64,000 nt of DNA from Phialophora verrucosa (GCA_002099365.1 MSED01000002.1:1178001-1242000); one strand, 5' to 3'. Positions 45,623-56,590 are shown, numbered from the stretch's first letter. The notes: generated by a model not told the origin, from the letters alone. Translations and numbers: made by a program.

Positions 45623-46738
45623 ATGCCCAAGATTGTGTGCCACGCCGGTAATGGGCCCGACGACGTCTGGGAATATTGTCCTTCCTTCGGCGCGGCCATC
45701 GCCTTCGCAGTCCTCTTCGGCCTCACGACATGCGTGCACATCGTCCAAGCAATCATGTACCGCAAGCCCTTCGCCACGGTCCTCATCATGGGCGGACTCT
45801 GGGAACTGGGCGGATACATCGCCCGGATCCTGTCCATCGAGAACCAGCTCAACAGCGGTATCTATACGGCGCAGCTGCTTTTGATCCTGCTGGCCCCGCT
45901 CTGGATCAACGCCTACATCTACATGCTTCTGGGGCGGATGATCCACTTCTTCCTCCCCAAGGGTGAGGACCGAGTGTTCAAGGTCCGCGCCCGGTCCATC
46001 ACGCGCATGTTCGTCCTCTTCGACATCACTGCCTTTGTCGTCCAAGCCGCGGGGGGGACTATGACGGGGCCGGACGCGAGTCCGTCGGTGCAGAAGACCG
46101 GTCTGAACATCTACACGGGCGGTGTGGGCTTGCAGTTGTTCTTCCTCGTCATCTTCGTCGTCCTGACCGTGGGTTTCCAAAGGAAAATCAAGGCCCTGAA
46201 AAAATCCCCGCTTGGGAAGACGGCGACGACGGGTTGGTCCATGGAAGAGGAGGCGCAGTACCCGCGGCCTTTGTCGTCCATGCTGAACAATCATCATCTT
46301 CTTCCCGCGACCTCCTCCTCCATTCGGGTCGACTCCTCGTCCACGATGCCGGACCTCAATCTGACGACGCCGCTCCTGCGCCTGCTCTACCTCACGCTCG
46401 CGCTCATCATCGTTCGCAACATCTACCGCCTCGTGGAGTTCGGCACGGGCATCGACTCTCCCACCGTTCGGCACGAATGGTTCTCCTATGTCTTTGACGC
46501 GGTGCCCATGTTTTTCGCCCTGCTTGTGCTGAACGTCTTCTATCCCGGGAAATACCTGCAGGGCGAGCGGAGTGACTTCTCAGCGGAGGACAAGGAGAGG
46601 AAAGTGATGAAAAGGGAAGTGAAGCAACAGAAAAAGGACGAGAAGTTGGAGAGAAAAGCAGCCAAGAAGATGAAGAAGGCTGGAGCTGGTGGGGCGCAGT
46701 ACGAGGTGTTGAACCGGGTACCATCTCCTCTCCCGTAG
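45623..46738 (+). CDS. RTA1-like membrane protein
   Basis: Single-exon gene of 371 residues starting at the ATG at 45623; the frame upstream has no ATG. It belongs to the RTA1 family of seven-helix fungal membrane proteins, linked in yeast to 7-aminocholesterol resistance and lipid movement. Recognisable parts are AAIAFAVLFGLTTCVHIVQA, LIMGGLWELGGYIARILSI, LLILLAPLWINAYIYMLLGR and, late in the protein, YRLVEFGTGI and the final helix FFALLVLNVFYPG. A Ser-rich loop sits at about 228-262. The C-terminal tail of about 50 residues is strongly basic (KKxK) and cytosolic. The substrate is unknown; members often respond to membrane-active compounds. Confidence 0.94.
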   Translation: MPKIVCHAGNGPDDVWEYCPSFGAAIAFAVLFGLTTCVHIVQAIMYRKPFATVLIMGGLWELGGYIARILSIENQLNSGIYTAQLLLILLAPLWINAYIYMLLGRMIHFFLPKGEDRVFKVRARSITRMFVLFDITAFVVQAAGGTMTGPDASPSVQKTGLNIYTGGVGLQLFFLVIFVVLTVGFQRKIKALKKSPLGKTATTGWSMEEEAQYPRPLSSMLNNHHLLPATSSSIRVDSSSTMPDLNLTTPLLRLLYLTLALIIVRNIYRLVEFGTGIDSPTVRHEWFSYVFDAVPMFFALLVLNVFYPGKYLQGERSDFSAEDKERKVMKREVKQQKKDEKLERKAAKKMKKAGAGGAQYEVLNRVPSPLP

Positions 46739-47821
46739 GAGACGTTTCTTTGGGTTATAGTTCCCCACGCTGTGAGACGGTCCGGTCTGGTTCGGCAACG
46801 AACGGGACAGGAATTCAAGGCTGTTTATGTGATCAGGCGACGTGTGTACGTTGGTGATGTACAGGACGGGACAGGAAGAAGTGTCAAGATTAATGCCAAT
46901 TTCCCTCAAAACGATCGATTGGTTTTTCAGCACCGTTCCTGCCCGGACTCCGGAGTGTCTTCACATAGCCAAACCCCGGATAAGGTCTTGCGTGAACATA
47001 TTGCTCAAATAGTATTGTGAGAAACAGTTCTGGAATGGTCAATCCGCCCGCATCTCAATGGTAGATCAGAAGGGCGAACCGCTGTCCTGACAAGACGGCA
47101 TCTAATTATGTATCTTCTTCGCTGTCGGCGAGCACAACACACGCCTCTTGAAAGTAGTAGAGTTCGCCGCTTTGGACTGTAGATTGGTAGCAAGATTGCT
47201 GCGGTATTGAAGCGTCGCATTGAAATCTTGAATGGCGCAAAGGGAAAAAAGCAGTCTTGAGCGGTTCGCTTGCCAGAACACGAGGTCACGGTGGCGGCGA
47301 ATGAATGACAATCGATTGACTTACTAGCAACGGTGCTCAGGATTTCTGGAGGTACCGCTGTTTGAGGTGTGGAAGCTACTTCCTCTCCCTGAGGTCAGTC
47401 CAGAGCCATATCTGATAGACCCGGGCAAGATGTAATCAACCGCTACTTTGCCAGTTACGCATCTTCCGTGAGGCTCTTTGCGCTTCGAAAATGACCGCCT
47501 TTTTCCATGAAAGCATGCATCCGCCAACGAAGACCTTTCCAGCACTTGGTTCAAGGCATCTTGGTATGTTTTGGCGTGTTTTACTTGGTGTATGAATGAA
47601 ATCCCTGATGTTGCAAAATAGAGGGTGGTCCAAGAAATTAGCCAGTGAAAAATCGCAGGCCGAGGTGACAAAAATGCCACGCAATGCCATATAAAAACAA
47701 GACGTTCAGGTGATGCAAGCAGCCCTCAGGTCGCACAATTCGAGGAACCAAGTTCTGCCATAGGCAATGTGGTAGGCAACGGATCAACTGCCACCGCGGA
47801 AACTAATGTACGGTATGGTCA
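46739..47821. other. Intergenic between convergent genes
   Basis: About 1.1 kb holding the 3' flanks of the RTA1-like (+) and PRPP synthetase (-) genes. Minus-strand frames near 47324-47690 start without a supported ATG context or domain. No RNA or repeat was seen. Confidence 0.4.
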
Positions 47822-49244
47822 CTAGTCATACTGGAATAGCACACTAATGCTCTCGCCATAGTGGACTCTCCGGATGGCCTGCCAAAGGCTTGTCAATATC
47901 ACTTGAACCGTGAATTATTGGACAAGTAGGGACGTCACTTACCTCGGCAAAAACGTGTCCAACCTCAAGCACTTCAAGTTTAGGGCATCGTCTTGCATGT
48001 TCGGACTGATCGACTGTGTTCGTAACGATCACCTTATCCAGTGCACTTGCATTGATACGCTCAATCGCATCGCCGCTCAGAACACCGTGTGTGACTAAAG
48101 CATAGACTTTGCTTGCACCTTCCTTCTTCAATAGTTTCGCCGCTCTGGTGATGGTGTTGCTCGTGTCGGCCAGATCGTCGATGATGAAAGCGACCTTTCC
48201 AGTAATGTCGCCGACTAGCATCATCGTGGCGTTTTGGCGATCCGTAATCTTGGTAGGCCTTCGCTCCTTGTGAATCAATGCAAACTCGATGCCCAATGCA
48301 TCCGCGATCGCGGTCGCTCGTTTGGCTCCCCCAGCATCAGGGCTGACGACGACTCCATTCTTGTAGTCTGGAATGTTTTGTTGGATGTATTTTTTGAGGA
48401 GTGGTCTGCCGTAGAGATTGTCAACAGGAATATCGAAGAAGCCTTGATACTGAGGATCATGCAGGTCCATGGTGATGATATGGTCCGCCCCAGCGCAGGT
48501 GAGAAGGTCTGCTACCAGTGTACCTGCTTGCGCGACCCATTGTCGATAGCCAGGGCGAGGCTTGAACGTCTCTTGCGGGTCAACCTTCTGCGCTGATGGA
48601 GGCGGGGCCCAATCCTGGTTCGAAACGCCATTGGTGGAAGCAGCTGAATCTCCGCGCTTTCTCTGATTTGGGAAGTAGTCTTGTTTGGTGATCGAGTGAG
48701 AGCTTGAGTCTCGGTAGTGGCTGAAGCGGGCCTGGTGAGTGGGACTGTTCTCAACTTGATCCAGGTCTGATTTTGAAGCTGCTTTGTGCAGTGGGTGTCC
48801 ATTCGCAAGACCGTGACTCTCGTGCTTCTCTGAATGTGGTGTAGGTGGAATGCTATCGAATGTGTAGCCATTTGTCTCCGTGACAAGTTTGCTACTGACG
48901 TTGCCAGCTTTGACCAAAGGGGCACCGCTTTTGTTGTATGGGATGTCGGACTGACGGGAATATGGGAAAAGAGGCAGCACAGCTGTGACTTTCTTCGCGG
49001 AAGCAGTCTTGCAAGCCGATATCGCGATGAGAAGCTCGACGAAGTGGTCATTCACTTTCCCTCCACCCGACTGTATGATGTAGACATCTTTTCCGCGAAC
49101 TGATTCGCCTATCTCAACTCTAGTTTCACCAACCGCAAATTTGGAGAAAAGTGCTTGCCCAGGCGCGATACCGAGAATTTCGCAAATGGTTTCGGTCAAG
49201 GCCGGGTGGGACGAGCCACCAAAGACGACAATGTTTCTGACCAT
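47822..49244 (-). CDS. Ribose-phosphate pyrophosphokinase with internal insertion
   Basis: Complement of 47822-47878 and 47943-49244 gives 452 residues. The enzyme makes PRPP from ribose 5-phosphate and ATP for nucleotide, His and Trp synthesis in the cytosol. Typical parts are VVFGGSSHPALTETICEIL at the start, MDLHDPQYQGFFDIPVDNLYG, the SPDAGGAKRATAIADAL segment, the PRPP loop FIIDDLADTSNTITRAAKLL and, from the second exon, the ending AIRRVHYGESISVLF. Normal enzymes have about 320 residues; here about 130 extra residues, Ser/His-rich and likely disordered, replace a short loop after PYSRQSD (about 102-233). Similar non-homologous insertions are known in yeast Prs1 and Prs5, which link to cell-integrity signalling. 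The 64 bp intron is in phase. Confidence 0.95.
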
Positions 49245-49832
49245 CTTGTCTAAAGTCAAGGGTTCCGCGAGAGTGTGAGGTATGTGTGAGGCAGTTTTGG
49301 GCTGGCTGCGCAGAAGGCTCAAGGGCGGGAGAAGAGACGAAATACCAGCTGCGCGGCAAAGGTGACAGGGGTCACTGGAGATGGCGAAGCCTGTAAGGCT
49401 GCGAGGCCATGGGAACCCGACAGGTTTTGGACATGATATAAATACAAGTGAAATAGAAGAGAGAGACAGTCATGAATGAATGAGACTCAGTACAGTCACC
49501 GGGGTGCTCTCACAGGAAACTTTTTGGTTCGCCCCACCTTCTGTTCTGAGTCGAAGCGTCTTCCGAGGTCAGCAGAAGTCGATTGGTTATGCCACCAATG
49601 GCGTCATATCTCCCCCAAAATTAAGAGACGAGGACGCGGAAAATACAGCATGGCGATCTGATACTGACAGTCCCAGTCCAACAAAGACCGAGAAGTTATT
49701 CATGCGGCATCTGACTAGCCGACTGGTACATCCTCTCAAAAGCATTTGCAAATGCGCGGTGCCCACGATTTGTGCAACCTGCACAGCCTTTCGCCGACGA
49801 CCATAACTTGGGACGCCCACAAAGAAATCGAC
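49245..49832. other. PRPP synthetase promoter and Hub1-type gene 3' flank
   Basis: 588 bp without a gene. A TATTTATA-like element near 49435-49442, read on the minus strand, is about 190 bp before the PRPP synthetase start. Confidence 0.4.
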
Positions 49833-50547
49833 TCAATCGCCCGTGTCAACCTCAAGATCCAGTTGAACGTTGTTGCTAACACCATAATCCTGTAGTGTCA
49901 GCTGATCCTTAAAGGGTCTCTCGCCCTGGCGCTTGAGGAGGATTTCGTGTGGCTGTCTGCCAATCATTGAGGCAACAATGACCTTGAAGTCCTCTGCCAC
50001 CTTGTAAGTATACGTATATTCGAGAGCTAATGTTGTGAAACTGACTGATGGGATCTGTGGGAAAGCATGGTATAGCCTTCTTGGTGCCTAGCCGGTCATT
50101 GACGTAGACAATAATCATGGGCTGCGTAGGCGCTGGGGGTGGCGCTGCCTTCTTTTCCTTCTTCTTCTCCTTCTTCTCTTCTCTTCCCTCGTGCGGCTCA
50201 CCCTCATCACGGTCTCGCCTTCTGTCTCGGTCACCGTCATCTCTCCTGGGAGGATGTCTTCGTGGAGGTGGACTCCTGGATCTTGAACGTGGCCGGTAAT
50301 GGTCCCTGTATCCTCGCTGTAACCCTGAGTCTCCGGGGCGGCGGGAGGGGTCATCATCATCTCTGCGCTTCTCCTTCCATTTGAAGCCTATGTCCTTGCG
50401 TCGCGGTCGATCTTCATTCCGATCCCTGTCTCGTCGAGGAGATCTGCTGCGTCTGCGGTCTTCGTCTCGGGACGACTCTCGCTCTTTCCTGTCAGTATCG
50501 GTGTTGTGAAATGAGGATGGTGCTGCCTCACGCTGGTCATCGGCCAT
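49833..50547 (-). CDS. RS-rich protein with C-terminal Hub1/UBL5-type ubiquitin-like domain
   Basis: Complement of 49833-49993 and 50046-50547 gives 220 residues. About 143 N-terminal residues are Arg/Asp/Ser-rich, with SR repeats as in splicing factors. From Met144 the chain is a Hub1-type ubiquitin-like domain (IVYVNDRLGTKK, then across the 52 bp intron DPIKDFKVIVA, HEILLKRQGERPFKD and LQDYGV). The acceptor must be the second AG of the pair to keep this frame. Hub1/UBL5 binds spliceosomal proteins such as Snu66 and affects splice-site choice; the acidic residue matching Hub1 Asp22 is present (Asp165). The C-terminus is DLEVDTGD and lacks the terminal tyrosines of the usual protein. It is probably a nuclear splicing component. 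Confidence 0.85.
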
Positions 50548-51341
50548 GATTGTGGAACTTCCGTCGTCCTCTTCGCTCTCAAAGTACAACTGGTTGATTC
50601 GGAGTAAATACTTGCTGAGCGTTGGTGAACTTGGAAAAACCAGGCCTAAAGACGCAGCTGGCAGATCCCGGATAAACTCGGATAAACTTGTTCCGGCGCC
50701 CGCGCTAGTGGTAGGTTTCAGATCGAAAAGTGTTCTGAATTCAAGACAAATCCATCCCAAGTTTTGTCCATTTCTGAACTAAGTCACAGGCAGGCCCTTC
50801 AGGTAATGTCCTTGTTCACCAAGGGTGATTGAAGTTGAACGAAGCCAAGTCTTCACCTCCATCAGTAAAATCCTTAGCACCTAGAATAGGAGTGGAGGTG
50901 ACCACATTCCTTCATGCAACACTTCTCATCCCAGACCTCGGAACTGATCAATTTCTGCGTCTTTACGTCCAACGAACACCTTTAGCTCAGCCCTCGACCT
51001 GCCGTTCCAGAGCAATGATAGCAACTGCGCAGGAAAGTGGTCACCGCCGTACCATGCAGGGAGACTACGATCATGAGTGTAGAGGGAGTACATAACCGAA
51101 AAGGTGGGCTTCTTGATGTAGGCTTCAGGATTTGCCTTCCAAGGCTTATCACAGCGCCACACAAAGAGGACATTCTGGTCGGACAATTCGGGTATTGCGA
51201 ACACTTGAAATATATATTAATGCCTCCGATGCCTCCGGCACCTCACTTTCCTAAGTCCGATACGATGGATGAGATTCTGCCCCGGTAACACCAAGGGAGA
51301 CACCTGCCGTCGTACTGCCAATATTCCCGGAGAGCAACACG
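50548..51341. other. Intergenic upstream of the Hub1-type gene
   Basis: About 0.8 kb, promoter of the Hub1-type gene and 3' flank of the aldo-keto reductase gene. The open frame running upstream of the Hub1-type start (to 50760) has no ATG. Nothing else is supported. Confidence 0.4.
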
Positions 51342-52490
51342 TTAATTTCTCTGCGTTTGTGCTGGTGTTATTGGCGATGGACGTTCCACCCAGTGGAACT
51401 GCCCTAGCATCTTCGTTAACCACACATCATCCGGTCCATACCCGCCTCTGGGGCCATCGGTGCTGAAAAGAGTGCCGCTTATGAAAGTATGCGGAAAGCC
51501 AGGATCGAACTCGTACGCGGTCTCAATTTCGTCCATCTCCTCCTTCGACAGAGCAACAGACAACGCATCAATACTCCCAGCAATGTGTTCGACTTTTCTC
51601 CCGCCAACAATTGGGAAGACATACGTCGTCTTTTGCATGACATATGCCAGAGCAATATGCAGCAGAGGGGTGCCCTTCTTCTCCGCAATAGTCTCCAGAA
51701 CCCTTGATACCTTTTTATCATGCTCACTGAGCGGAATGAAATTTCTGCCCGGGTTGTGCTTCTCCCTCTCTTTGAAGCCTTGCTCTGTCTGGAACCGTCC
51801 CTGATTCAACACTCCGTACGGACAGAGGCCCATGCCCTCGTCTCTGCACATCGGAATGATCTCTCTCTCGAAATCCCTCATTGACGCGTTCCACATGCCT
51901 TGGTACACTACAAACTGCCTCAATCCATGGTCTCGGGCGTATTGATTGGCTTTGGACACGACCCATGCTGGCGTATCGGATATCCCCAGATAAAGCACCT
52001 TACCAGCCACGATCAAGTCATTGAGACTGTGCATAAGTTCAGGGACGCTGACCGTATAATCCCACCAATGCACATAAAAGAGATCAATATAACCCGTCTT
52101 CAATTTCTTCAAGCTCGCCTCAAGAGACATTTTCATGCTCTTACTCCCATTGCCTCCGGTATTGCTCTGGATCTTGTCCTTCTTGTCGCCGAGATAACCG
52201 GTGCTGTATTTGGTGGCGAGGACAATTTCGTCCCTATTCTGGCGAGTCTCCATCCACTCGCCGACCCATTCTTCCGATTGCCCGTATTGGTAGGCGTTGG
52301 CGGTGTCTATGAAATTGCCGCCTTCGTTGTAAAAGTGGTCCATGATGGCGAAAGCAGTGTCTTTGCTTACTTCGCCATAGCGGTCGGATTGCTTGTTGCC
52401 AAAAGTGATCGCGCCAAGACACAGTGGTGACACACGCACTGAAGCCGCAGGGGCGAGCTGGCGGTGCCGGTGAAGATTTGATTGTGGCAT
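51342..52490 (-). CDS. Aldo-keto reductase (norsolorinic-acid-reductase / aryl-alcohol dehydrogenase type)
   Basis: Single-exon gene of 382 residues. The (beta/alpha)8 fold is shown by SPLCLGAITFGN, FIDTANAYQYGQSE (Asp62, Tyr67), VLATKYS (Lys94) and LFYVHWWDYT (His141), which together form the complete catalytic tetrad. The variant sequence around them (GDKKDKIQSNTGGNGSKSM) is typical of the Aad/NorB-StcV group, NADPH-dependent cytosolic reductases of aryl aldehydes or polyketide ketones, often found in secondary-metabolite clusters. A TATA-like element (52559-52565) is about 70 bp upstream. It lies next to the UstYa-rich block and could belong to it, or be an independent detoxification gene. 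Confidence 0.94.
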   Translation of the reverse strand: MPQSNLHRHRQLAPAASVRVSPLCLGAITFGNKQSDRYGEVSKDTAFAIMDHFYNEGGNFIDTANAYQYGQSEEWVGEWMETRQNRDEIVLATKYSTGYLGDKKDKIQSNTGGNGSKSMKMSLEASLKKLKTGYIDLFYVHWWDYTVSVPELMHSLNDLIVAGKVLYLGISDTPAWVVSKANQYARDHGLRQFVVYQGMWNASMRDFEREIIPMCRDEGMGLCPYGVLNQGRFQTEQGFKEREKHNPGRNFIPLSEHDKKVSRVLETIAEKKGTPLLHIALAYVMQKTTYVFPIVGGRKVEHIAGSIDALSVALSKEEMDEIETAYEFDPGFPHTFISGTLFSTDGPRGGYGPDDVWLTKMLGQFHWVERPSPITPAQTQRN

Positions 52491-53006
52491 GATGGCTTCT
52501 GAGCAGGGATGAAATCCGATTAATCTCCCATCTCGTCAAGAGGTGGAACGGGGCTGGCTTAAATAGGGCTCCCTGTGTTGTCGGCAGTGATTCCACGAAG
52601 GCTACTTGCAGACATGCTCAACCAGTTGGGCGAGATTTTCGGCGAATCAATCCTTTCCGGACGACATACCGCGAGGGGTGTAGGACCACAACTGCGCCCG
52701 GATTTGTGCCAAACTCCGAGTTAGAGTGCATGGCTATAGGATATAACGAGCTGGATAACGCAGTTAAGATCCAATCACCGTCACTCCCGGTGTTTTCCAG
52801 GCCGCGAGATGCAACAAAGCAGCCAGAAACTTTGGATTTAATCGGATCAACCATTCTCCGCTCAAGGCTACAGACCCCTGACTACATCTTCGTCCGACCC
52901 GTCTTGCTCCTCTCGCCCACAAATGAGTGTCTTGTCATGGGAGCATCTTCTTCGTCTTGACCGCTGGACTGACACTTCTGGCGTTCTCGCCGCCACCTCC
53001 ATAGGT
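52491..53006. other. Aldo-keto reductase promoter region
   Basis: 516 bp upstream of the reductase and downstream of the small secreted protein gene, holding the TATA-like element listed separately. No gene is seen. Confidence 0.4.
52559..52565 (-). promoter_or_regulatory. TATA-like box of the aldo-keto reductase gene
   Basis: TATTTAA on the minus strand, about 70 bp upstream of the ATG at 52490. Confidence 0.4.
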
Positions 53007-53506
53007 TTAGATCAAGTTCCCGCCGCCACCATACTCTATCGATATTCGTTAGCCTGTGTCAACGTCGAAGGAGCTGGGAGAGCAAGAGCCGGGGAATATG
53101 ATCCAGCCCTCCAGGGGAAAAGATGTGAACTTACCGACGATCCAGCCAGCGTCAACAGATGTCTCGGTGTCAGCTCGTTTTTCTTCCTCCACGGGCTCGG
53201 GCTCGCGCTTGCCGTGGGCCTTGACATTATCAGGGCAGTCAGCCTTCTGTTTGCCGATGTAGACATAAGCCCTGTTAGGGTATTGATCGCACTGTGGGCT
53301 CGTTAAAACAAGAAAGACATTTTGGAAACGGCGAAAGGTGCCAGAGTAGTGGCAAAGAAATGGCCAAGACTCACAATCAGCTTGCCCGCATCGATAAGGG
53401 CGCGGGCACTTGGGGCAAGCTCGTTGTAGCTTGTTGGTGTTGGTGCTGCCAAGGTCAGAGACCCGGCAGAGACGAGAAGGATATTGACGATGGATAGAAG
53501 CTTCAT
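53007..53506 (-). CDS. Small secreted protein with two Lys-Arg processing sites
   Basis: Complement of 53007-53035, 53135-53291 and 53375-53506 gives 105 residues. A signal peptide (MKLLSIVNILLVSAGSLTLA, cut near APTP) precedes a short region with two cysteines (45 and 63). Dibasic sites KR72-73 and KR82-83, of the kind cut by the Golgi protease Kex2, follow; between them lies EPEPVEEE, and after the second a 22-residue acidic peptide ends in AGWIVEYGGGGNLI. This order (signal, leader, Kex2 sites, acidic spacer, short Tyr-containing tail) is that of fungal RiPP or peptide-hormone precursors, but there is only one possible core copy. The last short exon rests on splice signals alone. It could equally be an ordinary secreted effector-like protein. 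UstYa-type genes begin 1.6 kb away. Confidence 0.6.
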
Positions 53507-55112
53507 TTTGGAGAGCGAATGTAAAGATGGATGCAGTAGAGGGGCAGGACTTGGACTCGTGGGATCTTGAGCTGTGCTGAGAGTGCTGCTTGACAGGTTC
53601 TCAGAACGGGAGCAGACGAGCATTCTTATACCTGTCGGAGCTTGGAGTGTTGGACCATTCTGCAAATTCATGATGGTAACTCGTGTTCTCTACTCCTATG
53701 CCCCCCTTTCGATGAAGGTCCTCCCCTCTCACATCTCTCGCAACCGCCTCTGTGCTGTCTCCTCGAGAGAGCACCGAATTTGGCATCGACACCTTGACAT
53801 CCTGGGATCTGCTTTCTGTCTTCCTGTTCCGGGAAGACCCAGAGACGTAGGATGCAGTCAGCTGGTCCATGTTGCAAGATTGGAAACCAACTGAATGAAT
53901 GGCTGCTCGTTGCTGCCGTCCGTCCGTCCGTCCTTTGAGGTCTGCATGCTTCGATCTCCACCATAGTGACTTTACAATCCCAGACCGTCTTGTTCAAGGA
54001 CTCCAAAATACAGCCGTACCGTATCGTCTTGCTGTCAAGACGGTATTGACTGTCTAACTGGATCGCACAGGACCCTCCGGGGTAGCGATTGATGGATCAT
54101 CATCTGCGAAGCAAATCCTTCCAAAGTAAAGGTGACACAGAGAATTTGCCAACGGATTCAAATGGCTAATCATAGAGGGAGAGCACCTACGGCAAGCCTG
54201 GAAACTCTGATCTCGTCTGCATGCGTCGTTGTCGGCCATCAACATGCCAAGGGAAGCATCCGGAGGCCATCAACGCTGATTTGCTGACCCAAGGGGCCGA
54301 TATTTCTCCAATCACGACCTGTCGAGGCGCTTCGCCGAACGTCCAGAGTTCATGCAATCGATCGACGGCGGCTTCTCGATCTGGTTTACAGAAGAAGGCC
54401 GAAGGCGCCCTAGGATTGCCTCCAAAGCAATAACAGGCGCCGCCCTATGGTCGTCCCGGAGCCCTTCCGTGCTTACCATGGACGTCAATCGCTGACTGCG
54501 GGGAGTCTTCGGAAATGCTTGGACATGCTTGGACCACGTTCCTCCCTGGCACAACATCGTCATCCACCCGTCAATTCGCTTACACAGCCCATTCAATCTG
54601 TGTAAGGGCCATCCATCACTTTCCCGCCCCGCCCAAGCTTTAGCAGAGTATAAAAAGGGGCTACCGGAGCGAGGTCCCGTCCCCCACAGTTCCGTAATCG
54701 GAATTTCTGGGATAGTTCCCACCTCACGCTGATCAAGCTGACCTCACTGTGCTGCCGGAACCTGCAGCCTCTCCTCCACTCTTGTCTATGTCTGTGCCAT
54801 CGTCTGCGGCAGGCGACTCGCCAGGAAACAGCATCGATCTACTCCCGGCTCATGCAGCTGAGCCTTCAGGATATGCATGGAGCGGCCGCGGGGCGTCATC
54901 AACAGGTGAGTCAGACAGGACGTGAGCTAAGTCGAAGTTCGAAAGATGGTGGGTGGGCGGTTGGGAATAGTTTTCCCTTTGGGTTGCATACAAGGTGCTG
55001 TTCCTTGTTTCGGTCTATGACCTTTTCGTCACAGTCTCAAGTCTCAAGTTGCAGTGTCCAAAGCCCACTGCGCCTTGGACACCCTTCATTCCTGAATCTG
55101 CAACAGCAACGG
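53507..55112. other. Intergenic, divergent promoter region
   Basis: About 1.6 kb between the small secreted protein gene (-) and the first UstYa-type gene (+). A strong TATA-like box is at 54649. A possible upstream exon for the UstYa-type gene (ATG 54852, donor at 54906, acceptor at 55034) is in frame but not needed. Other frames lack support. Confidence 0.45.
54649..54658 (+). promoter_or_regulatory. TATA box upstream of UstYa-type gene 1
   Basis: TATAAAAAGG, about 460 bp before the chosen start at 55113 and about 200 bp before the alternative ATG at 54852. Confidence 0.45.
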
Positions 55113-56254
55113 ATGTTCAATCAAGCAACGATGTTTCCCATCCCCTCGAAGCTGATGAAAGAAATGCGAGAGATTGAGGACGGCGAGACCGACGAGGAAT
55201 TGCACACACCGTTCCTCAGGAGCAATGCGCGACCCCGCCTCATCAGTCGAGGACGCTGGGTAATGCGGTTCTTCTTCAGCTGGATATGGGTGTTCTCAAC
55301 CTTCCTCTTCGCGTTCATAGCCCTTGAAGGCTACCTGCAGAACAAGAAGATCAGCATGACCGGGGAGGCGAAGCTTCAAGGACTCCGATCCGAGCTGGGT
55401 AGGTCTACTCCGGTGTATCAAGGAGAAAATATCGAGCTCATGCTCATTTTGTCTCTGTAGAAGCTGCAAGAGGAACCATCGAGTACCACGATATCATCTT
55501 CACCAGCGGTATCGAAGAAGACGAGAATGGGAAGATGTTCCTCAACCTCCCAGCCGATCAGCCTCACTACGTGGGAGCTCCAAGCCCGGAGATCGATGCC
55601 GCCTGGGCGGACTTGACCAAAGGTACTCTTCTAGCGGGCGAGACTTGCATCTCCTTCTTCTCATCTAGCTAATAATCGTTATCATCGCAGCCACCGAGAT
55701 CTGGGTAGACGGAGACGAAGCCCAGTCCGTCGCCAATCGAACGATTGGCTCCGAGCACGGATGGCTCGTCAGTCTAGACGTCTATCACTCGTTGCATTGC
55801 GTGGTAAGTTCCAAAATGCTAGCCATGCATATTCTGCCGCCCCGGACGACTCACACTGCACTAGAACCTCGCGAGGAAAGGTTTCGACTGGGACTACTAC
55901 TACGGCGATGGGCCCGGACAGGAGCGCATCACCTACATCACCCGTGACCACATATGTAAGTGTGATCCCGTTGCAATCGGTCAAATTCGCAGATAAAACT
56001 GTTTGTTGCGACTCGCTGGCGTCAACTAACGCATCGATGAAAACTTTCCAGACCACTGTCTCGAGCACCTCCGGCAGGTGGCCATGTGTCATGGTGATTT
56101 GACCCCGATGAGGTTCCAATGGGGGGAGAACAGGGGCATGCCAGTCTGGACCGAGCCACATACTTGCCGGAGCTTCGAGCAGATTCGGTTGTGGGCCGAG
56201 CAGAGAAGGCGGAACCCAGGGAAGGCGTTGACGCACGGTCACCACGGACATTGA
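55113..56254 (+). CDS. UstYa-type (DUF3328) oxidase 1
   Basis: Exons 55113-55398, 55461-55622, 55691-55803, 55865-55955 and 56052-56254 give 284 residues. It has a cytosolic N-terminus, one membrane helix (about 50-73: FFFSWIWVFSTFLFAFIALEG) and a lumenal domain with two HxxHC motifs, HSLHC (182-186) and HIYHC (216-220). Each is interrupted or flanked by introns in phase. CLEHLRQVAMCHGDLTP after the second is the family hallmark. UstYa/UstYb proteins are needed for oxidative cyclisation of ustiloxin-type peptides in the secretory pathway and also occur with cyclochlorotine-type peptides. The start could instead be 55131, or 54852 with an extra intron. It is the first of four such genes in 9 kb. 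Confidence 0.9.
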
Positions 56255-56590
56255 GACGGAGAATTGTATTGTCGCTGCAGTGCATAATTATAGCCAATCG
56301 AGATGTTCCCAAAGGGTGGTCGATAACGTACAGTGCTGTACAAAGATAAACTCCCGTCGGAATGATGGAATTGACTTATTGCTGCGAGAGATCTACCTGA
56401 TCATGCTACGCCATTGTGGTGGAGACTGAATTGTGTATAATGTAACACACCCTCGCGACACAGTCTTCGCAGTTTGATGGATTCATGTTGAAGTCTCCAG
56501 CCATCGTAGAAGATACTTGCATTGCTATCGCTTTGGCTTACTTCGGAGGCCCACGCCCATACATGGATACATCCATACGTACATTGAGAC
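56255..56590. other. Short intergenic between convergent UstYa-type genes
   Basis: 336 bp, the 3' flanks of two convergent genes. No feature is recognised. Confidence 0.4.

Noticed and set aside
45581..46474. 297-codon minus-strand frame
   Set aside because: Antisense shadow of the RTA1-like gene; the peptide is a low-complexity His/Asp/Glu/Arg-rich run.
47324..47690. Minus-strand frames with Lys-Arg pairs, considered as a RiPP precursor
   Set aside because: The frame with the KR pairs has no ATG, no credible signal peptide and no repeated core.
54788..55177. Possible separate small gene (ATG 54788, intron, end at 55177)
   Set aside because: It would overlap the start of UstYa-type gene 1 in another frame, and the product resembles nothing; kept only as an alternative 5' structure.
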